Shown here: piece by piece, positions 7,504 to 16,194 of the stretch
Position numbering within the stretch: the stretch's first letter is position 1
Layout: every line of letters begins with the position of its first letter
DNA from: Coriobacteriaceae bacterium
GTDB lineage: Bacteria > Actinomycetota > Coriobacteriia > Coriobacteriales > Coriobacteriaceae
Length of the DNA: 44,397 nt
Assembly: GCA_902363875.1 (NCBI GenBank)
Contig: CABJBO010000017.1
Location: 1-44,397 of the forward strand
Direction: 5' to 3'
Translations under genes and position numbers: made by a program
The notes under the pieces: generated by a model
Told to the model about the DNA's origin: nothing
The model's database searches: none
Seen by the model: only the letters and a program-made list of their open reading frames with translations

Positions 7504-8724
7504 TTACTCAGTCGTCGACGAATCGTCGGTCGAACTCTTGGTAACGCCCTTCAGACTCACGTTATAGGGTACGTCCTTGGGCATGGGGTTGACGGTGATG
7601 TCGGCATCCTTCTTGTACTGCTCCAGCCACTCGCTGTACGCAGTGCTGGCCGCTTGCGTCTTCACCACGTTGGAGACGTACTTTTTGATGGCCTTGGGCA
7701 CCTGGTTGATGTCATCAACCTGATTATCGACATGGAAGTAGTCGGTGCACTTGATGATGTGGTAGCCATAGGTCGACTCGATGACTTCGCTCACGTCGCC
7801 CTTGTTGAGCCCCTCGAGCGCCGTCTGGTAGCTGTCGACAAAGGTGGTGAGCTTATCCCAGCCCACATCGCCCTTCTTCTCCTTGGAACCGGTGTCCTCG
7901 GAGTACTGCTCAACGGCGTCCTCAAAGCTCAGCTCACCGGAGTTGATCTTGTCCAGGCACTCCTGCGCCTTGGCCTTGGCGGCAGCCTTGTTCTCGTCGG
8001 AAGCGTCGGAATCAACCTTGATCAGGATGTTCGACGAGCGGCGGGCGTCGTTGTAGCTGGACAGGTTTTCGTTGATGTAATCGACGATCTCGCTGTCCTT
8101 GGGCTTGCTCGTGGGCGCGACGGCGTCCTTAAGCTTTTGCTGTGCCAGGTTCTCCTTGAGCGAGTCTTTGTAGGTGTCCTCGGTATAGCCGTAGGTCTTG
8201 AGGGTCTTCTTAAAGGCCTTGGCACCGCTCGCGCTCTTGCATGCGTCCTTCCAAGCCTTCTCGACCTCCTCGTCCGACACCGTCACGCCGTTCTCCTTCT
8301 GTGCCTGTTGAAGCAGAATCTGCTGCGTGTAGGAGTCGATGAGTTGCTTGCGGTACTTCTTGGGCGTGAGGTCGTTGTCGACCAGGTACTGCGCCCAGTC
8401 CTTGTCATTGGTGTAGCCGTAGGACGTGCGCATGCTCATGATCTGCTTGGTCACGGTGTCCTCGGTGAGGTTGGTGCCGTTGATAGTGGCAGCTACACCG
8501 CCGGTAAGCTTGTAGCCCGAGGTATCCTCTGCCTGCGACATCAGGCCGGAGCACGCCATGGCCGAGACGGAAAGCAGCATTGCCAGCACGCCGATGACCA
8601 CCAGAACGATCTTGACGGTCTTGGACACGCGGGTCTTGCGCTGCTTCTTGCGAGAGCTGGAGGCGGCGCGAGCCTGCTGCTCGGGCGTCGGCTCGGGTGC
8701 GGGGTTCTTTTTCTTATTTGCCAT
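7504..8724 (-). CDS. Membrane-anchored parvulin-type peptidylprolyl isomerase (PrsA/SurA-like)
   Basis: This 406-residue protein has a charged, Pro/Lys/Arg-rich cytoplasmic N-terminus (1-36) and one membrane segment near 37-56. A cysteine at 58 in SAMACSG could be a weak lipobox. A SurA_N-like helical region runs to about 235, followed by a PpiC rotamase domain around 240-360 (RRSSNILIKVD, ...GDVGW..., ...YGYHIIKC). It probably helps fold exported proteins outside the membrane. The start at 8724 follows AAAGG; the longer frame to 8823 passes through a repeat and lacks a site. The C-terminus is Ser/Thr/Asp-rich and probably disordered. Confidence 0.86.
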   Translation of the reverse strand: MANKKKNPAPEPTPEQQARAASSSRKKQRKTRVSKTVKIVLVVIGVLAMLLSVSAMACSGLMSQAEDTSGYKLTGGVAATINGTNLTEDTVTKQIMSMRTSYGYTNDKDWAQYLVDNDLTPKKYRKQLIDSYTQQILLQQAQKENGVTVSDEEVEKAWKDACKSASGAKAFKKTLKTYGYTEDTYKDSLKENLAQQKLKDAVAPTSKPKDSEIVDYINENLSSYNDARRSSNILIKVDSDASDENKAAAKAKAQECLDKINSGELSFEDAVEQYSEDTGSKEKKGDVGWDKLTTFVDSYQTALEGLNKGDVSEVIESTYGYHIIKCTDYFHVDNQVDDINQVPKAIKKYVSNVVKTQAASTAYSEWLEQYKKDADITVNPMPKDVPYNVSLKGVTKSSTDDSSTTE

Positions 8725-8800
8725 AGTTGGCCTTTCGCATAACGAATCGAACAAACGCCATTGTGTCACAACGCAGCCCCCGCGGCACGCTTGGTGCATT

Positions 8801-8842
8801 GGGGACAGGTTAATCTGCACCATTTTGGTGCAAAGGGGACAG
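8801..8842. repeat. Element with two GGGGACAG copies flanking a small hairpin
   Basis: GGGGACAG occurs at 8801-8808 and 8835-8842 in the same orientation. A 7-bp hairpin TGCACCA-TTT-TGGTGCA (8816-8832) lies between them. The words GGTGCAT and TGCACC recur in the element at 23761-23785. It sits between the foldase gene and the orphan EIIA gene. Confidence 0.7.
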
Positions 8843-8859
8843 CTCTGGCAGCCGGCACC

Positions 8860-9324
8860 TTAGAAGTGACGGCGGATGGCATCGACCATGCCCTGGGACG
8901 TGGTCTGGCCGAGCACGTCGGCTGCGGCATCGGCGTCCATAAAGATGTTCATGAGCGCCTGCAGGGCCTCGACCTGGCCGCCCGGCTCGGCGATGCCCAG
9001 ATTGATGACGATCTGCGCCGGCACCGGAGCGCCCATGCCAGCCATAGCGTTAAATGTCACGGGCGCGGCGGGCTTCACCACCGCGATATAGGGCTTGGCC
9101 ACAAACCCCGGATCGGTATGCGGAATGGCAATGTTTGCCGCCGGCATGGCAAGACCCGTGGGATAGGCATCCTCGCGCGTGCGAACGGCGTCGAACCAAC
9201 CGTCGGCAATGTAGCCACGCGGTACAAGCTCGCCCTCAAGCCGCGCGAACACCTCATCCGGCGTCGCACACTCCCAATCAAAAAACACCAGCTCAGGCGC
9301 AAACAGCGCTTCGTTATCCGCCAT
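8860..9324 (-). CDS. Orphan PTS EIIA (fructose/galactitol type)
   Basis: This 154-residue protein fits the PTS_EIIA_2 family. The phospho-acceptor histidine is most likely in AIPHTDP (His73), in the usual context of GLAMPAANIAIPH. The sequence looks closer to galactitol-type EIIA than to nitrogen-regulatory PtsN. No EIIB or EIIC gene adjoins it, so it either serves a transporter elsewhere or has a regulatory role. The start follows GAGAGGTGAG. A terminator-like hairpin separates it from purN, so it is a separate transcription unit. Confidence 0.85.
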   Translation of the reverse strand: MADNEALFAPELVFFDWECATPDEVFARLEGELVPRGYIADGWFDAVRTREDAYPTGLAMPAANIAIPHTDPGFVAKPYIAVVKPAAPVTFNAMAGMGAPVPAQIVINLGIAEPGGQVEALQALMNIFMDADAAADVLGQTTSQGMVDAIRRHF

Positions 9325-9377
9325 GCGCTCACCTCTCTCACCTAGTCATTCAAGAACGTCCCCGATGACTACCCAAA

Positions 9378-9417
9378 ACAAAAGGTGGCCACACGCGCCT
9401 TGGCGCCAATGACCACC
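9378..9417 (-). terminator. Terminator of the purine genes after purN
   Basis: On the minus strand a stem (GGTGGTC ... GGCCACC, with inner GGCGCC pairing) is followed by TTTTGTTTTGG. It lies about 35 bp past the purN stop and ends the pur transcript before the EIIA gene. Confidence 0.75.
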
Positions 9418-9449
9418 CTAACCACTCAACTAAATTGCACTGTGCACCG

Positions 9450-10151
9450 CTAGCCGCGGGGCGCATCAATTGCGACCTTGCCGTTCTCCAGCACGTGGAC
9501 GCGGCCATCGGCGAGCATCTGCACGACCTCGGGATACAGCACGTGCTCAATCGCGTGGATGTGCTCCTCGAGCGTGTCGACGTCCCAGCCCTCCTCAACA
9601 GCCAGCGCACGCTGGGCGATGATGGGGCCGTTGTCGTAGATCTCGTTGGCAAAGTGCACGGTCACGCCGGTCACCTTGACGCCGCGGGCAAACGCATCGT
9701 CAATCGCGTGGGCACCGGTAAAGCTCGGCAGCAGGGCCGGGTGCAGGTTGACCACACGGTTGGGGAACGCCGCCAGCAGCGGTGTATGCACCATGCGCAT
9801 GTAGCCGGCCATGACCACATACTCGCAGCCGCGCTCGAGCAGCTCGTGCGCGATGATCTCGTCGGCGGCGATGGGGTCGGCATAGACATCCTTGGACAGC
9901 GTAAGCGTCTGGATGCCCGCACGCTCTGCACGTTGCAGACCCTTGGCCGAAGGACGGCTCGACACCACAAGCTCAATAGAAGCGTTGAGCTTGCCGGCGG
10001 CAATCAGATCGATCAGCGCTTGCAAGTTGGTACCCGAACCGCTGATGAGCACACCGATCTTGAGCGGCTCAGCCGTATCGGTGCCAGTCGGACGGGTATA
10101 GGGCACAAAGTCCAGGCCCTCGGCAGCAGCCATCTGCTCGTTAGCGCTCAT
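9450..10151 (-). CDS. purN: Phosphoribosylglycinamide formyltransferase
   Basis: This 233-residue enzyme transfers a formyl group from 10-formyl-THF to GAR, step 3 of de novo purine synthesis. The phosphate-binding GSGTNLQAL is at 38-46. The catalytic triad corresponds to Asn135, His137 (NLHPALLPSF) and Asp173 (YDNGPI), with the same 38-residue spacing as in E. coli PurN. About 28 extra residues precede the usual N-terminus (KIGVLISG), reaching back over the purM stop. The ATG at 10151 overlaps purM by 11 nt, so translation is coupled. An internal start nearer residue 30 cannot be ruled out. Confidence 0.95.
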   Translation of the reverse strand: MSANEQMAAAEGLDFVPYTRPTGTDTAEPLKIGVLISGSGTNLQALIDLIAAGKLNASIELVVSSRPSAKGLQRAERAGIQTLTLSKDVYADPIAADEIIAHELLERGCEYVVMAGYMRMVHTPLLAAFPNRVVNLHPALLPSFTGAHAIDDAFARGVKVTGVTVHFANEIYDNGPIIAQRALAVEEGWDVDTLEEHIHAIEHVLYPEVVQMLADGRVHVLENGKVAIDAPRG

Positions 10152-11244
10152 CGGAGTACACGACCTTACCGGAACCCTCGACGCACTCGCCCACGCGGAA
10201 CGGCTTCTCGCCCAGCGCGACCAGTGCCTCGGTCACGGCGGCCTCGTCCTCGGGGGCGACGATCAGACACAGGCCGACGCCCATGTTGAAGGTCTTGCAT
10301 GCCTCGTTGGGCGCAAGCTCGGCCTGGCGCGACACGTAGGTGATGACGGGCGGAACGTCCCAACCCATCTCGGCACCGTTGCGGGTGACCACGGCGTCGA
10401 CGTCATCGGCGAGCGCACGGTTGAGGTTCTCGGTAATACCGCCGCCAGTGATGTGGGCGATGGCGTGCACGTTGGCGCCGCCGCGCAGCAGCTCCAGGAT
10501 CGGCTTGACGTAGATGCGCGTGGGGGCCAACAGAGCGTCTGCCAGCGATGCACCGCCGAGCTCCTCGAGCGGACGGCTCAGCTCCTCGGCCTTAGCGACG
10601 GCCTCGGGCGTGCCCGGCTTAACGCCGTCGACGCCAATGACCTTACGCACGAGCGAGTAGCCGTTGGAGTGCACGCCGGTGGAAGGCAGGCCCAGGATCA
10701 CATCGCCCGGGCGGACGTTTGCGGGGTCGAGCATCTTGGGACGGTCGACGACGCCCACGGTAAATCCGGCAAGGTCGTAGTCGGCGGGAGCCATGACGCC
10801 CGGGTGCTCGGCCATCTCACCGCCCACGAGCGCGCAGCCCGCGAGCTTGCAGCCGTCGGCCACACCCTTGATAATCTTTGCCATGTGCTCGGCCTCGATG
10901 TGACCGATGGCAACGTAGTCCAGGAAGAACAGCGGCTCGGCGCCCGAAGCCAGAATATCGTTGACGCACATAGCGACCAGGTCCTGGCCAACCGTCTCGT
11001 GACGGTCCATGATCTGGGCGAGCACGAGCTTGGTGCCCACGCCGTCGGTACCGCTAATCAGGATCGGGTCTTCCATATCCTTGAGCGCAGCGGCCGAGAA
11101 CAGGCCGCCAAAGCCACCGATGCCACCGATAACCTCGGAACGGTTAGTGTCCTTGACCATCTGCTTAATCGCGTCGACGGCGCGGCCGCCCTCGGCGGTG
11201 TCGACGCCGGCGTCCTCGTACGTCACATGCTTGCTGTCGCTCAT
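10141..11244 (-). CDS. purM: Phosphoribosylformylglycinamidine cyclo-ligase (AIR synthetase)
   Basis: This 367-residue AIRS-family enzyme closes FGAM to AIR with ATP, step 5 of purine synthesis. It has the N-terminal YEDAGVD start typical of PurM, the SGTDGVGTKL phosphate-binding motif near 63-72, and the GGGITENLNRAL segment in the C-terminal domain. Its length is near normal, with a small excess. The start follows GAGAGGAAGG at 5 nt. purF lies 157 nt upstream with several hairpins in the gap, so purM may be partly uncoupled from purF. It overlaps purN downstream. Confidence 0.96.
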   Translation of the reverse strand: MSDSKHVTYEDAGVDTAEGGRAVDAIKQMVKDTNRSEVIGGIGGFGGLFSAAALKDMEDPILISGTDGVGTKLVLAQIMDRHETVGQDLVAMCVNDILASGAEPLFFLDYVAIGHIEAEHMAKIIKGVADGCKLAGCALVGGEMAEHPGVMAPADYDLAGFTVGVVDRPKMLDPANVRPGDVILGLPSTGVHSNGYSLVRKVIGVDGVKPGTPEAVAKAEELSRPLEELGGASLADALLAPTRIYVKPILELLRGGANVHAIAHITGGGITENLNRALADDVDAVVTRNGAEMGWDVPPVITYVSRQAELAPNEACKTFNMGVGLCLIVAPEDEAAVTEALVALGEKPFRVGECVEGSGKVVYSDER

Positions 11245-11377
11245 CTGAGCCTTCCTCTCCCACTACCGTGGCGCCGCACGGGCGCCAAACGGTGCTCATA
11301 GTTGCGTTCATTTCGGCGCGCGCCATAACAGCACGCGCCGTCATATCAACAAAACAGCAGGTAAAACCTACCAAAAT

Positions 11378-11402
11378 AAACCTGTCCCCATATGGCAGGT
11401 TT
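11378..11402 (-). terminator. Terminator-like TGTCC hairpin between purF and purM
   Basis: The stem AAACCTG / CAGGTTT has an 11-nt loop containing CCATATGG and the core CTGTCCCC (GGGGACAG on the minus strand). It includes the last bases of purF, and ATTTTGG follows it on the minus strand. It could attenuate read-through from purF to purM. Confidence 0.6.
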
Positions 11403-13072
11403 TATGCCTCGCCGTGCTCCTCTTCCCAGCTGCGGTCGTCGTATTTCTCGATCACGGCGTCGTCGTCAAAGTGCAGCGGCTTGTCCAGGTTGCGGGGCTT
11501 AAAGCCCTCCATAAACTTGTCGCGGCCAAAGCTCTCGGGAATCGCCACGGGGTAGCGGCCGGTAAAGCACGCATCGCAGTAACCGCCCTTGGGCATGACC
11601 TTAAGCAGGCCCTCGACCGAAAGGAAGGCCAGCGAATCGGCGCCGATATACTCGCAAATCTCGTCGACCGTCTTGTTGGCGCTGATAAGCTGCGACTGCA
11701 CGTCGGTATCGATACCGTAGAAGCACGGCCAGATGACCTCGGGCGAGTTGATGCGAATGTGAATCTCCTTGGCGCCGGCGTTGCGCAGCATCTTGACGAG
11801 CTGCACCATGGTGGTGCCGCGCACAATGGAGTCGTCGATGACGACCAGGCGCTTGCCCTCGATGTTGTCGCGCAGCGGGTTGAGTTTCATACGCACGCCC
11901 ATGGCACGCAGCTCCTGCGTAGGCTCGATAAACGTACGACCCACGTAGCGGTTCTTGATAAGGCCCTCACCAAAGGGAATGCCGCTCTCGTGCGAATAGC
12001 CCTCCGCGGGCGGCAGGCCGGAGTCGGGCACGCCGATGACCAGGTCGGCCTCGACGGGCTCCTCATGTGCCAGCTGACGACCCATGTCATAACGGCAGGC
12101 GTAGACGCTCTTGCCGTTCATGATGGAATCGGGGCGAGCGAAGTAGACCTGCTCAAAGATGCAGTTAGCAGGCTCTTCGGCAGCAGGCACGCCCTGCTCG
12201 GACACAAGGCCCTCGGCGCTGATGCGCAAAATCTCACCGGGACGGACGTCGCGGACGTACTCGGCGCCCACAATATCGAGCGCACAAGTCTCGGAGGCGA
12301 CGACCCAGCCGCCGGCGCGGGTGACATGGGTGGCAACGTCAACCGTCGCGGCGCCGTCCTGCGACGGCAGCTGCGAAACGGATGCGGCATCGGCCTGGTC
12401 CAGGCCCTCGTCCACCAGCTTGCCCAACACCAGTGGGCGAATGCCATGCGGATCGCGGAAGGCGTAGAGCGCCTGCTCGTTGATGAGCGTCATGGCATAA
12501 CCGCCACGCACGAGCTCCATGGTCTTGCGAATGCCCTCGCGCAGGTGGCCCGTACGCTGGGTAAAGTAGCCGATGAGCTTGGTCGCGACCTCGGAATCCG
12601 AATTGGAGAGGAACAGCACGCCCAGCTCGATCAGCTGGCGGCGCAGCTCGTCGGTGTTGACGAGGGTGCCGTTGTGCGCGAGCGCGATAATGACGCTATT
12701 GATGGTAGAGAGGTGCGGCTGAGAGGCTTCCCAGCTCTTGGCGCCGGCGGTGCCGTAGCGCACATGACCCACGGCCAGCTGACCGGAGAGCGTCGACAGG
12801 TCGGCATTGGAGAACACGCGGTCGAGCAGGCCCAGATCCTTGCGGACCATAACCGTACCGCCGTCACCCACGGCGATTCCCGCCGATTCTTGGCCACGGT
12901 GCTGCAGTGCACGCAGGCCAAAGTACGTCAGTCGAGCCACGTCGCGATCGGGCGCCCAAACACCAAAAACGCCGCATTCCTCATGCAGCTGGTCGGAGTC
13001 CGGATCATACGTCGACATGGCGTTCACCTGTCCCGCGGCGCGCTCGGCCGCGCGGATGGTTTCTTGAGACAT
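11402..13072 (-). CDS. purF: Amidophosphoribosyltransferase
   Basis: This 556-residue enzyme commits PRPP and glutamine to purine synthesis. The class II glutaminase nucleophile is Cys33 in EECGVFGVW, so a propeptide must be removed as in Bacillus PurF. The PRPP loop VVIDDSIVRGTT is at 410-421. Four cysteines (304, 450, 499, 502) match the [4Fe-4S] ligands of the B. subtilis class. An insertion of about 27 residues lies around 220-248. Two starts each have a good ribosome site: ATG at 13072 (GAGGGG) and ATG at 13018 (AGGTGA), giving propeptides of 32 or 14 residues. The shorter is closer to known enzymes. Confidence 0.96.
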   Translation of the reverse strand: MSQETIRAAERAAGQVNAMSTYDPDSDQLHEECGVFGVWAPDRDVARLTYFGLRALQHRGQESAGIAVGDGGTVMVRKDLGLLDRVFSNADLSTLSGQLAVGHVRYGTAGAKSWEASQPHLSTINSVIIALAHNGTLVNTDELRRQLIELGVLFLSNSDSEVATKLIGYFTQRTGHLREGIRKTMELVRGGYAMTLINEQALYAFRDPHGIRPLVLGKLVDEGLDQADAASVSQLPSQDGAATVDVATHVTRAGGWVVASETCALDIVGAEYVRDVRPGEILRISAEGLVSEQGVPAAEEPANCIFEQVYFARPDSIMNGKSVYACRYDMGRQLAHEEPVEADLVIGVPDSGLPPAEGYSHESGIPFGEGLIKNRYVGRTFIEPTQELRAMGVRMKLNPLRDNIEGKRLVVIDDSIVRGTTMVQLVKMLRNAGAKEIHIRINSPEVIWPCFYGIDTDVQSQLISANKTVDEICEYIGADSLAFLSVEGLLKVMPKGGYCDACFTGRYPVAIPESFGRDKFMEGFKPRNLDKPLHFDDDAVIEKYDDRSWEEEHGEA

Positions 13073-13113
13073 GGCATCCCCTCAGAGCCTCGTATTTTGG
13101 CGTTACCCGCCTT

Positions 13114-13119
13114 ATTATA
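13114..13119 (-). promoter_or_regulatory. -10 box upstream of purF
   Basis: A perfect TATAAT on the minus strand lies 42 bp before the 13072 start codon. The -35 position (TGGGGA) is weak. No purine riboswitch fold was recognised in 13073-13356. Confidence 0.5.
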
Positions 13120-13301
13120 CGCACGGCGCGACGCGCTCCCCAGCGCATGAGCAGCGCTTTTTAAAAGCCCACCGAGCAGATAATCCGTTTTGTGGCCAAA
13201 CATTTTATCGGTCCGTCCAGTGCAAGCGCCCGCGCCCCAGATGGCCGCCGCGTCCACCGTTGGGGATTACAAAGTTGCAATTGGGACGTTCGTCCTGTCT
13301 T

Positions 13302-13330
13302 TTGGCAGGTCTGCGGCGTATCCTTATAAC
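13302..13330 (+). promoter_or_regulatory. Promoter of the multi-pass membrane protein gene
   Basis: TTGGCA (13302-13307) and TATAAC (13325-13330) are separated by 17 bp, and the start codon is 27 bp downstream of the -10. The leader would be short, about 20 nt, and carries the GAGAAAGG ribosome site. Confidence 0.65.
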
Positions 13331-13356
13331 CGACAACAAAGCGAGAAAGGTTCTGT

Positions 13357-14586
13357 ATGGATCGAAACGAACTCGACCCCAGCGTCCCCAGCGCCACAGA
13401 GGTCAAGAAGATTCCCCTCATCATTAAGGTGTACGCCGTCCTGTGCATCCTTTCCGGCGTGGGCACGCTCCCGTCGGTCGCTGCCTTTATGTGGCAGGTC
13501 ATCACGGCACTTGTTAACGGCAACGCCACCGAAAAGCTCGGCGACAACACGCTCGTCGCAGTCGGCCTTATCGTCGCCGGCATCATGCTCTCTGCGGCAA
13601 GTGCCGTCATCCTAATCATCTTTGGCCTGGACCTTATCAAAAACCAGCGCCGCAACGCCGCCCGCCTGTCCTACATCCTTATTGCATTCACCGTCGTCGA
13701 GCTTTTGGTCGACGTGATGCTCCAGGGCATCGGGCCCTTCCTGCTGCGTCCCGCGATCCAGCTCGGCATCCTTGTTGCACTTTCGGCAACCGTCGACCCC
13801 ACGCTGCGTCAGGAGCGCGAACTGCAGCGCCGCCTGCAGGAGATGCTCGACCGCGACGCTGCCGCCGAGGGCATGCTCGGCCGCGATGAAACCGGCGAGG
13901 GCTACATCAAGCTCAACTACTTCAACCTGTTCTGGGTGTTCTTTGTCTGCTGCATACTCGGCCTGATCGCCGAGGACATCTGGCACATGACGGTCGACGA
14001 CCCGGGCGTCTATCAGAACCGCGCCGGCATGCTGTTTGGCCCCTTCAGCCCCATCTACGGATTTGGCGCCGTGCTCATGACCATGGTGCTTAACCGCTTC
14101 TACAAAAAGAACCCCATCATCATTTTCCTGGTGAGCGCCCTGCTCGGCGCCAGCTTTGAGGTGTTCGTGGGCTGGTTTATGCAGACCGCGTTTGGCGTGG
14201 TCTCGTGGAGCTACTCGCACATAACGCTGTTCGGTTTGCCCGATCCGCTCGTGGTCCTCACGGGCGGACGCACCTGCACGGGCTTCGCCTGCCTGTGGGG
14301 CCTGGGCGGCCTCATCTGGATCAAGCTGCTGCTGCCGAGGCTGCTTAAGCTTATCAACAAGATCCCCTGGAAGAGCCGCTACTCGGCCACCGTCATCTTT
14401 ACCGTTATCATGCTGGTCGACGGCGTCATGACGCTGCAGTCGCTCGACTACTGGTACCAGCGCGTTAACGGCACGGAGCCGGACATTCCCGTCGCACAGT
14501 TCTACGGAGAGCACTTCGATAACGAGTACATGGAAAACCGCTTCCAGAGCATGACCATGAGCCCCAAGGATGCGACGCGCGTGTAG
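13357..14586 (+). CDS. Multi-pass membrane protein of the putative ABC-transporter type IV family (PF06541-like)
   Basis: This 409-residue protein has three hydrophobic stretches in its N-terminal half (about 20-150), a polar linker (QERELQRRLQEMLDRD, 151-185) and a C-terminal half with five or so membrane segments. That half resembles PF06541, including FGPFSPIYGFG near 227 and the GGRTCTGFACLWG stretch near 305. This family is annotated as a putative ABC permease, but no ATPase gene is nearby and transport has not been shown. It is the only + strand gene for 10 kb around it. It has its own promoter and terminator, so it is a single-gene unit lying divergently to purF. Confidence 0.75.
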   Translation: MDRNELDPSVPSATEVKKIPLIIKVYAVLCILSGVGTLPSVAAFMWQVITALVNGNATEKLGDNTLVAVGLIVAGIMLSAASAVILIIFGLDLIKNQRRNAARLSYILIAFTVVELLVDVMLQGIGPFLLRPAIQLGILVALSATVDPTLRQERELQRRLQEMLDRDAAAEGMLGRDETGEGYIKLNYFNLFWVFFVCCILGLIAEDIWHMTVDDPGVYQNRAGMLFGPFSPIYGFGAVLMTMVLNRFYKKNPIIIFLVSALLGASFEVFVGWFMQTAFGVVSWSYSHITLFGLPDPLVVLTGGRTCTGFACLWGLGGLIWIKLLLPRLLKLINKIPWKSRYSATVIFTVIMLVDGVMTLQSLDYWYQRVNGTEPDIPVAQFYGEHFDNEYMENRFQSMTMSPKDATRV

Positions 14587-14608
14587 CGCCCACCGCGCCC
14601 AAAACGCA

Positions 14609-14646
14609 AAATGCCCGCCGGTATCACACGTACCGGTGGGCATTTT
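14609..14646 (+). terminator. Intrinsic terminator after the membrane protein gene
   Basis: A stem AAATGCCCGCCGGTA / TACCGGTGGGCATTT with a 7-nt loop is followed by T-rich sequence, 22 bp past the stop codon. It may also serve the convergent MoaE-like gene. Confidence 0.9.
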
Positions 14647-14676
14647 TATAAACGATCCTTCTATCGACGCAAGCCT

Positions 14677-15096
14677 CTACGCCTCGCGCTCGACCTCACT
14701 CACGCATTCGTTCTTAATGGTGCCAACGAGCGCCTGCAGCGCATCGACCACGTGCGGGCGAATGTCCCCGCCGATGAGCACGAGCATGATGTCGTCACCT
14801 ACGGCAAGCTCGCCGCTTGCCAGCCACACACGCACATAGCCGATACCCGGCATCGCACGCGTCGCCTCGATAGCAGACCGTACCTTTTCGGCGTCGTAGT
14901 CAAAGACCATGCCGCCCACCCTGTGGCCTGGCGCCACGCCATCGGTCTCGACTCCGCGCACCTCAGCCTTGGGCGTCGCGCGCACCACACCGTTATGCGT
15001 CAGATACATCCCACAGCCTGCCGCCGAAGCATCGGCCTTGGCCTCGCGCAGCCAAGCATCAATCGAAGGCATCAATTTGCCACTCTCGAGCATCAT
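14677..15096 (-). CDS. Divergent MoaE-like (molybdopterin synthase catalytic subunit) protein
   Basis: The 139-residue product matches MoaE in its second half: GGMVFDYDAEKV, then IGYVRVWLASGELAVGDD, then a helix ending TIKNECVSEVE. In E. coli MoaE two lysines seven residues apart in the last segment act in sulfur transfer. Here only the first (Lys128) is present and the second position is Val135. No moaD, moaA, moaC or mogA gene is nearby. It may be a divergent MoaE, or a paralogue with another role. Two adjacent ATGs exist; the second, at 15093, is better spaced from AAGGGAG. Confidence 0.65.
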   Translation of the reverse strand: MMLESGKLMPSIDAWLREAKADASAAGCGMYLTHNGVVRATPKAEVRGVETDGVAPGHRVGGMVFDYDAEKVRSAIEATRAMPGIGYVRVWLASGELAVGDDIMLVLIGGDIRPHVVDALQALVGTIKNECVSEVEREA

Positions 15097-15114
15097 TTCT
15101 CCCTTACCGTCGTC

Positions 15115-15151
15115 GAGTAGCCAATTTGGGACGGGGCCTTTTTAGCTACTC
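15115..15151 (-). terminator. Possible terminator/hairpin after the sortase gene
   Basis: GAGTAGC (15115-15121) and GCTACTC (15145-15151) pair around a 23-nt loop, 10 bp past the sortase stop codon. There is no T-run on the minus strand, so it is at best a weak terminator. Confidence 0.35.
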
Positions 15152-15160
15152 TCGAACAAC

Positions 15161-16159
15161 TTATTCCTCGACCGGCGTGAGCACCATGACGGCGCGTGTG
15201 TTGCTCAGCGACAGCGAACGACAGGTCACAAGCGTTACAACCTTAGTTGCCGAAGCGGCACGATCGGTGGCATCACTCGCCACGGCAGAAGCGCCGTCGA
15301 GCATCTCGGACAGGTAGTTCTTGAGTCCGTCGTCGCCCTCAAAATTGGTCGTGCGCGCCTTGGCATACGTGTCCTCGACCACCTTGGTCGCCAGCGGACG
15401 CAACTTATACGCCGCATCGCGCGTGATGTAGTACACATATTCAATGCTATCGAACGTTGCCTGGTCAGTCGTATCCGAAATCACGTTGAACATCGACCCA
15501 TCGTTCATATGGTGGCCGTAGATCGTGGTCTGCTGGTCGACCATTCCCGGCGCGGTGTCATCGCTATCCAAGAAGATGGCACCCGAGGCGTTAGACGTGC
15601 CATCGAACAGCGTGTTGAGGTATTTGGAGTTGTTGTTGGTCTGCACCACGGGATAGTTGATGTTGGTTCCCGGCACGTAAATCCAACCCACAATCTCGGG
15701 GTTCGTCTGAGCAAGCGCATCAAAGTCGATAATCGGCACGCCGCTGGCGTCCTTATCGCTTACATATTGCTTCTCGATTTTCTGATACGAATCGCTCGCC
15801 TGCTTATAGCCAATCTGGGCATTAATAAAAATAGCGGCGGCGGCGACAATCAGACCGATACCGATGATGATGAGCAGAATGGGAATAATGGAGTGGCGCT
15901 TTTTGCGCGGCGGCTCGGTGCGATCCGACGGCGCGGCATGCGATGAAGACCGGGGCGGCTTCTTAGCGGAGCTATAAGACGAAGGACGATATGCGGCCGG
16001 CGCGTCCTGTCGACGATGCGTCGCCGGTGTCACGGGGCGCGGCGCGCGCGGCTGCTGAGGAGAGGATGTCCGACCCTGCTGTGCCGCACGGGCAGCACCC
16101 GGCTTCGACGGATCGGGAATCTGAGAAGCCTTGAATCGTTTTCCCTGATAATCGGACAT
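15161..16159 (-). CDS. srtB: Class B sortase
   Basis: This 332-residue membrane transpeptidase has a long Pro/Ser/Arg-rich cytoplasmic N-terminus (1-88), one membrane segment (about 90-112) and an extracellular sortase B domain. The catalytic residues visible are His216 in IYGHHM, Cys313 in TLVTC and Arg322 in SNTRAVM. Class B enzymes attach proteins to peptidoglycan or pili. The giant GH31 protein encoded 0.7 kb upstream ends in an IPNTG-type sorting signal and is an obvious possible client, though class B enzymes usually prefer NPQTN-like motifs. It follows purE by 35 nt and may be co-transcribed with it. A specific substrate is not proven. Confidence 0.9.
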   Translation of the reverse strand: MSDYQGKRFKASQIPDPSKPGAARAAQQGRTSSPQQPRAPRPVTPATHRRQDAPAAYRPSSYSSAKKPPRSSSHAAPSDRTEPPRKKRHSIIPILLIIIGIGLIVAAAAIFINAQIGYKQASDSYQKIEKQYVSDKDASGVPIIDFDALAQTNPEIVGWIYVPGTNINYPVVQTNNNSKYLNTLFDGTSNASGAIFLDSDDTAPGMVDQQTTIYGHHMNDGSMFNVISDTTDQATFDSIEYVYYITRDAAYKLRPLATKVVEDTYAKARTTNFEGDDGLKNYLSEMLDGASAVASDATDRAASATKVVTLVTCRSLSLSNTRAVMVLTPVEE

Positions 16160-16194
16160 GGCTCTCCTTATACTGCGGTGAAACGGTGGGACGC

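Noticed and set aside
13357..14586. A functional ABC importer permease
   Set aside because: The family name suggests this, but there is no ATPase or binding-protein gene with it, so only a multi-pass membrane protein is claimed.
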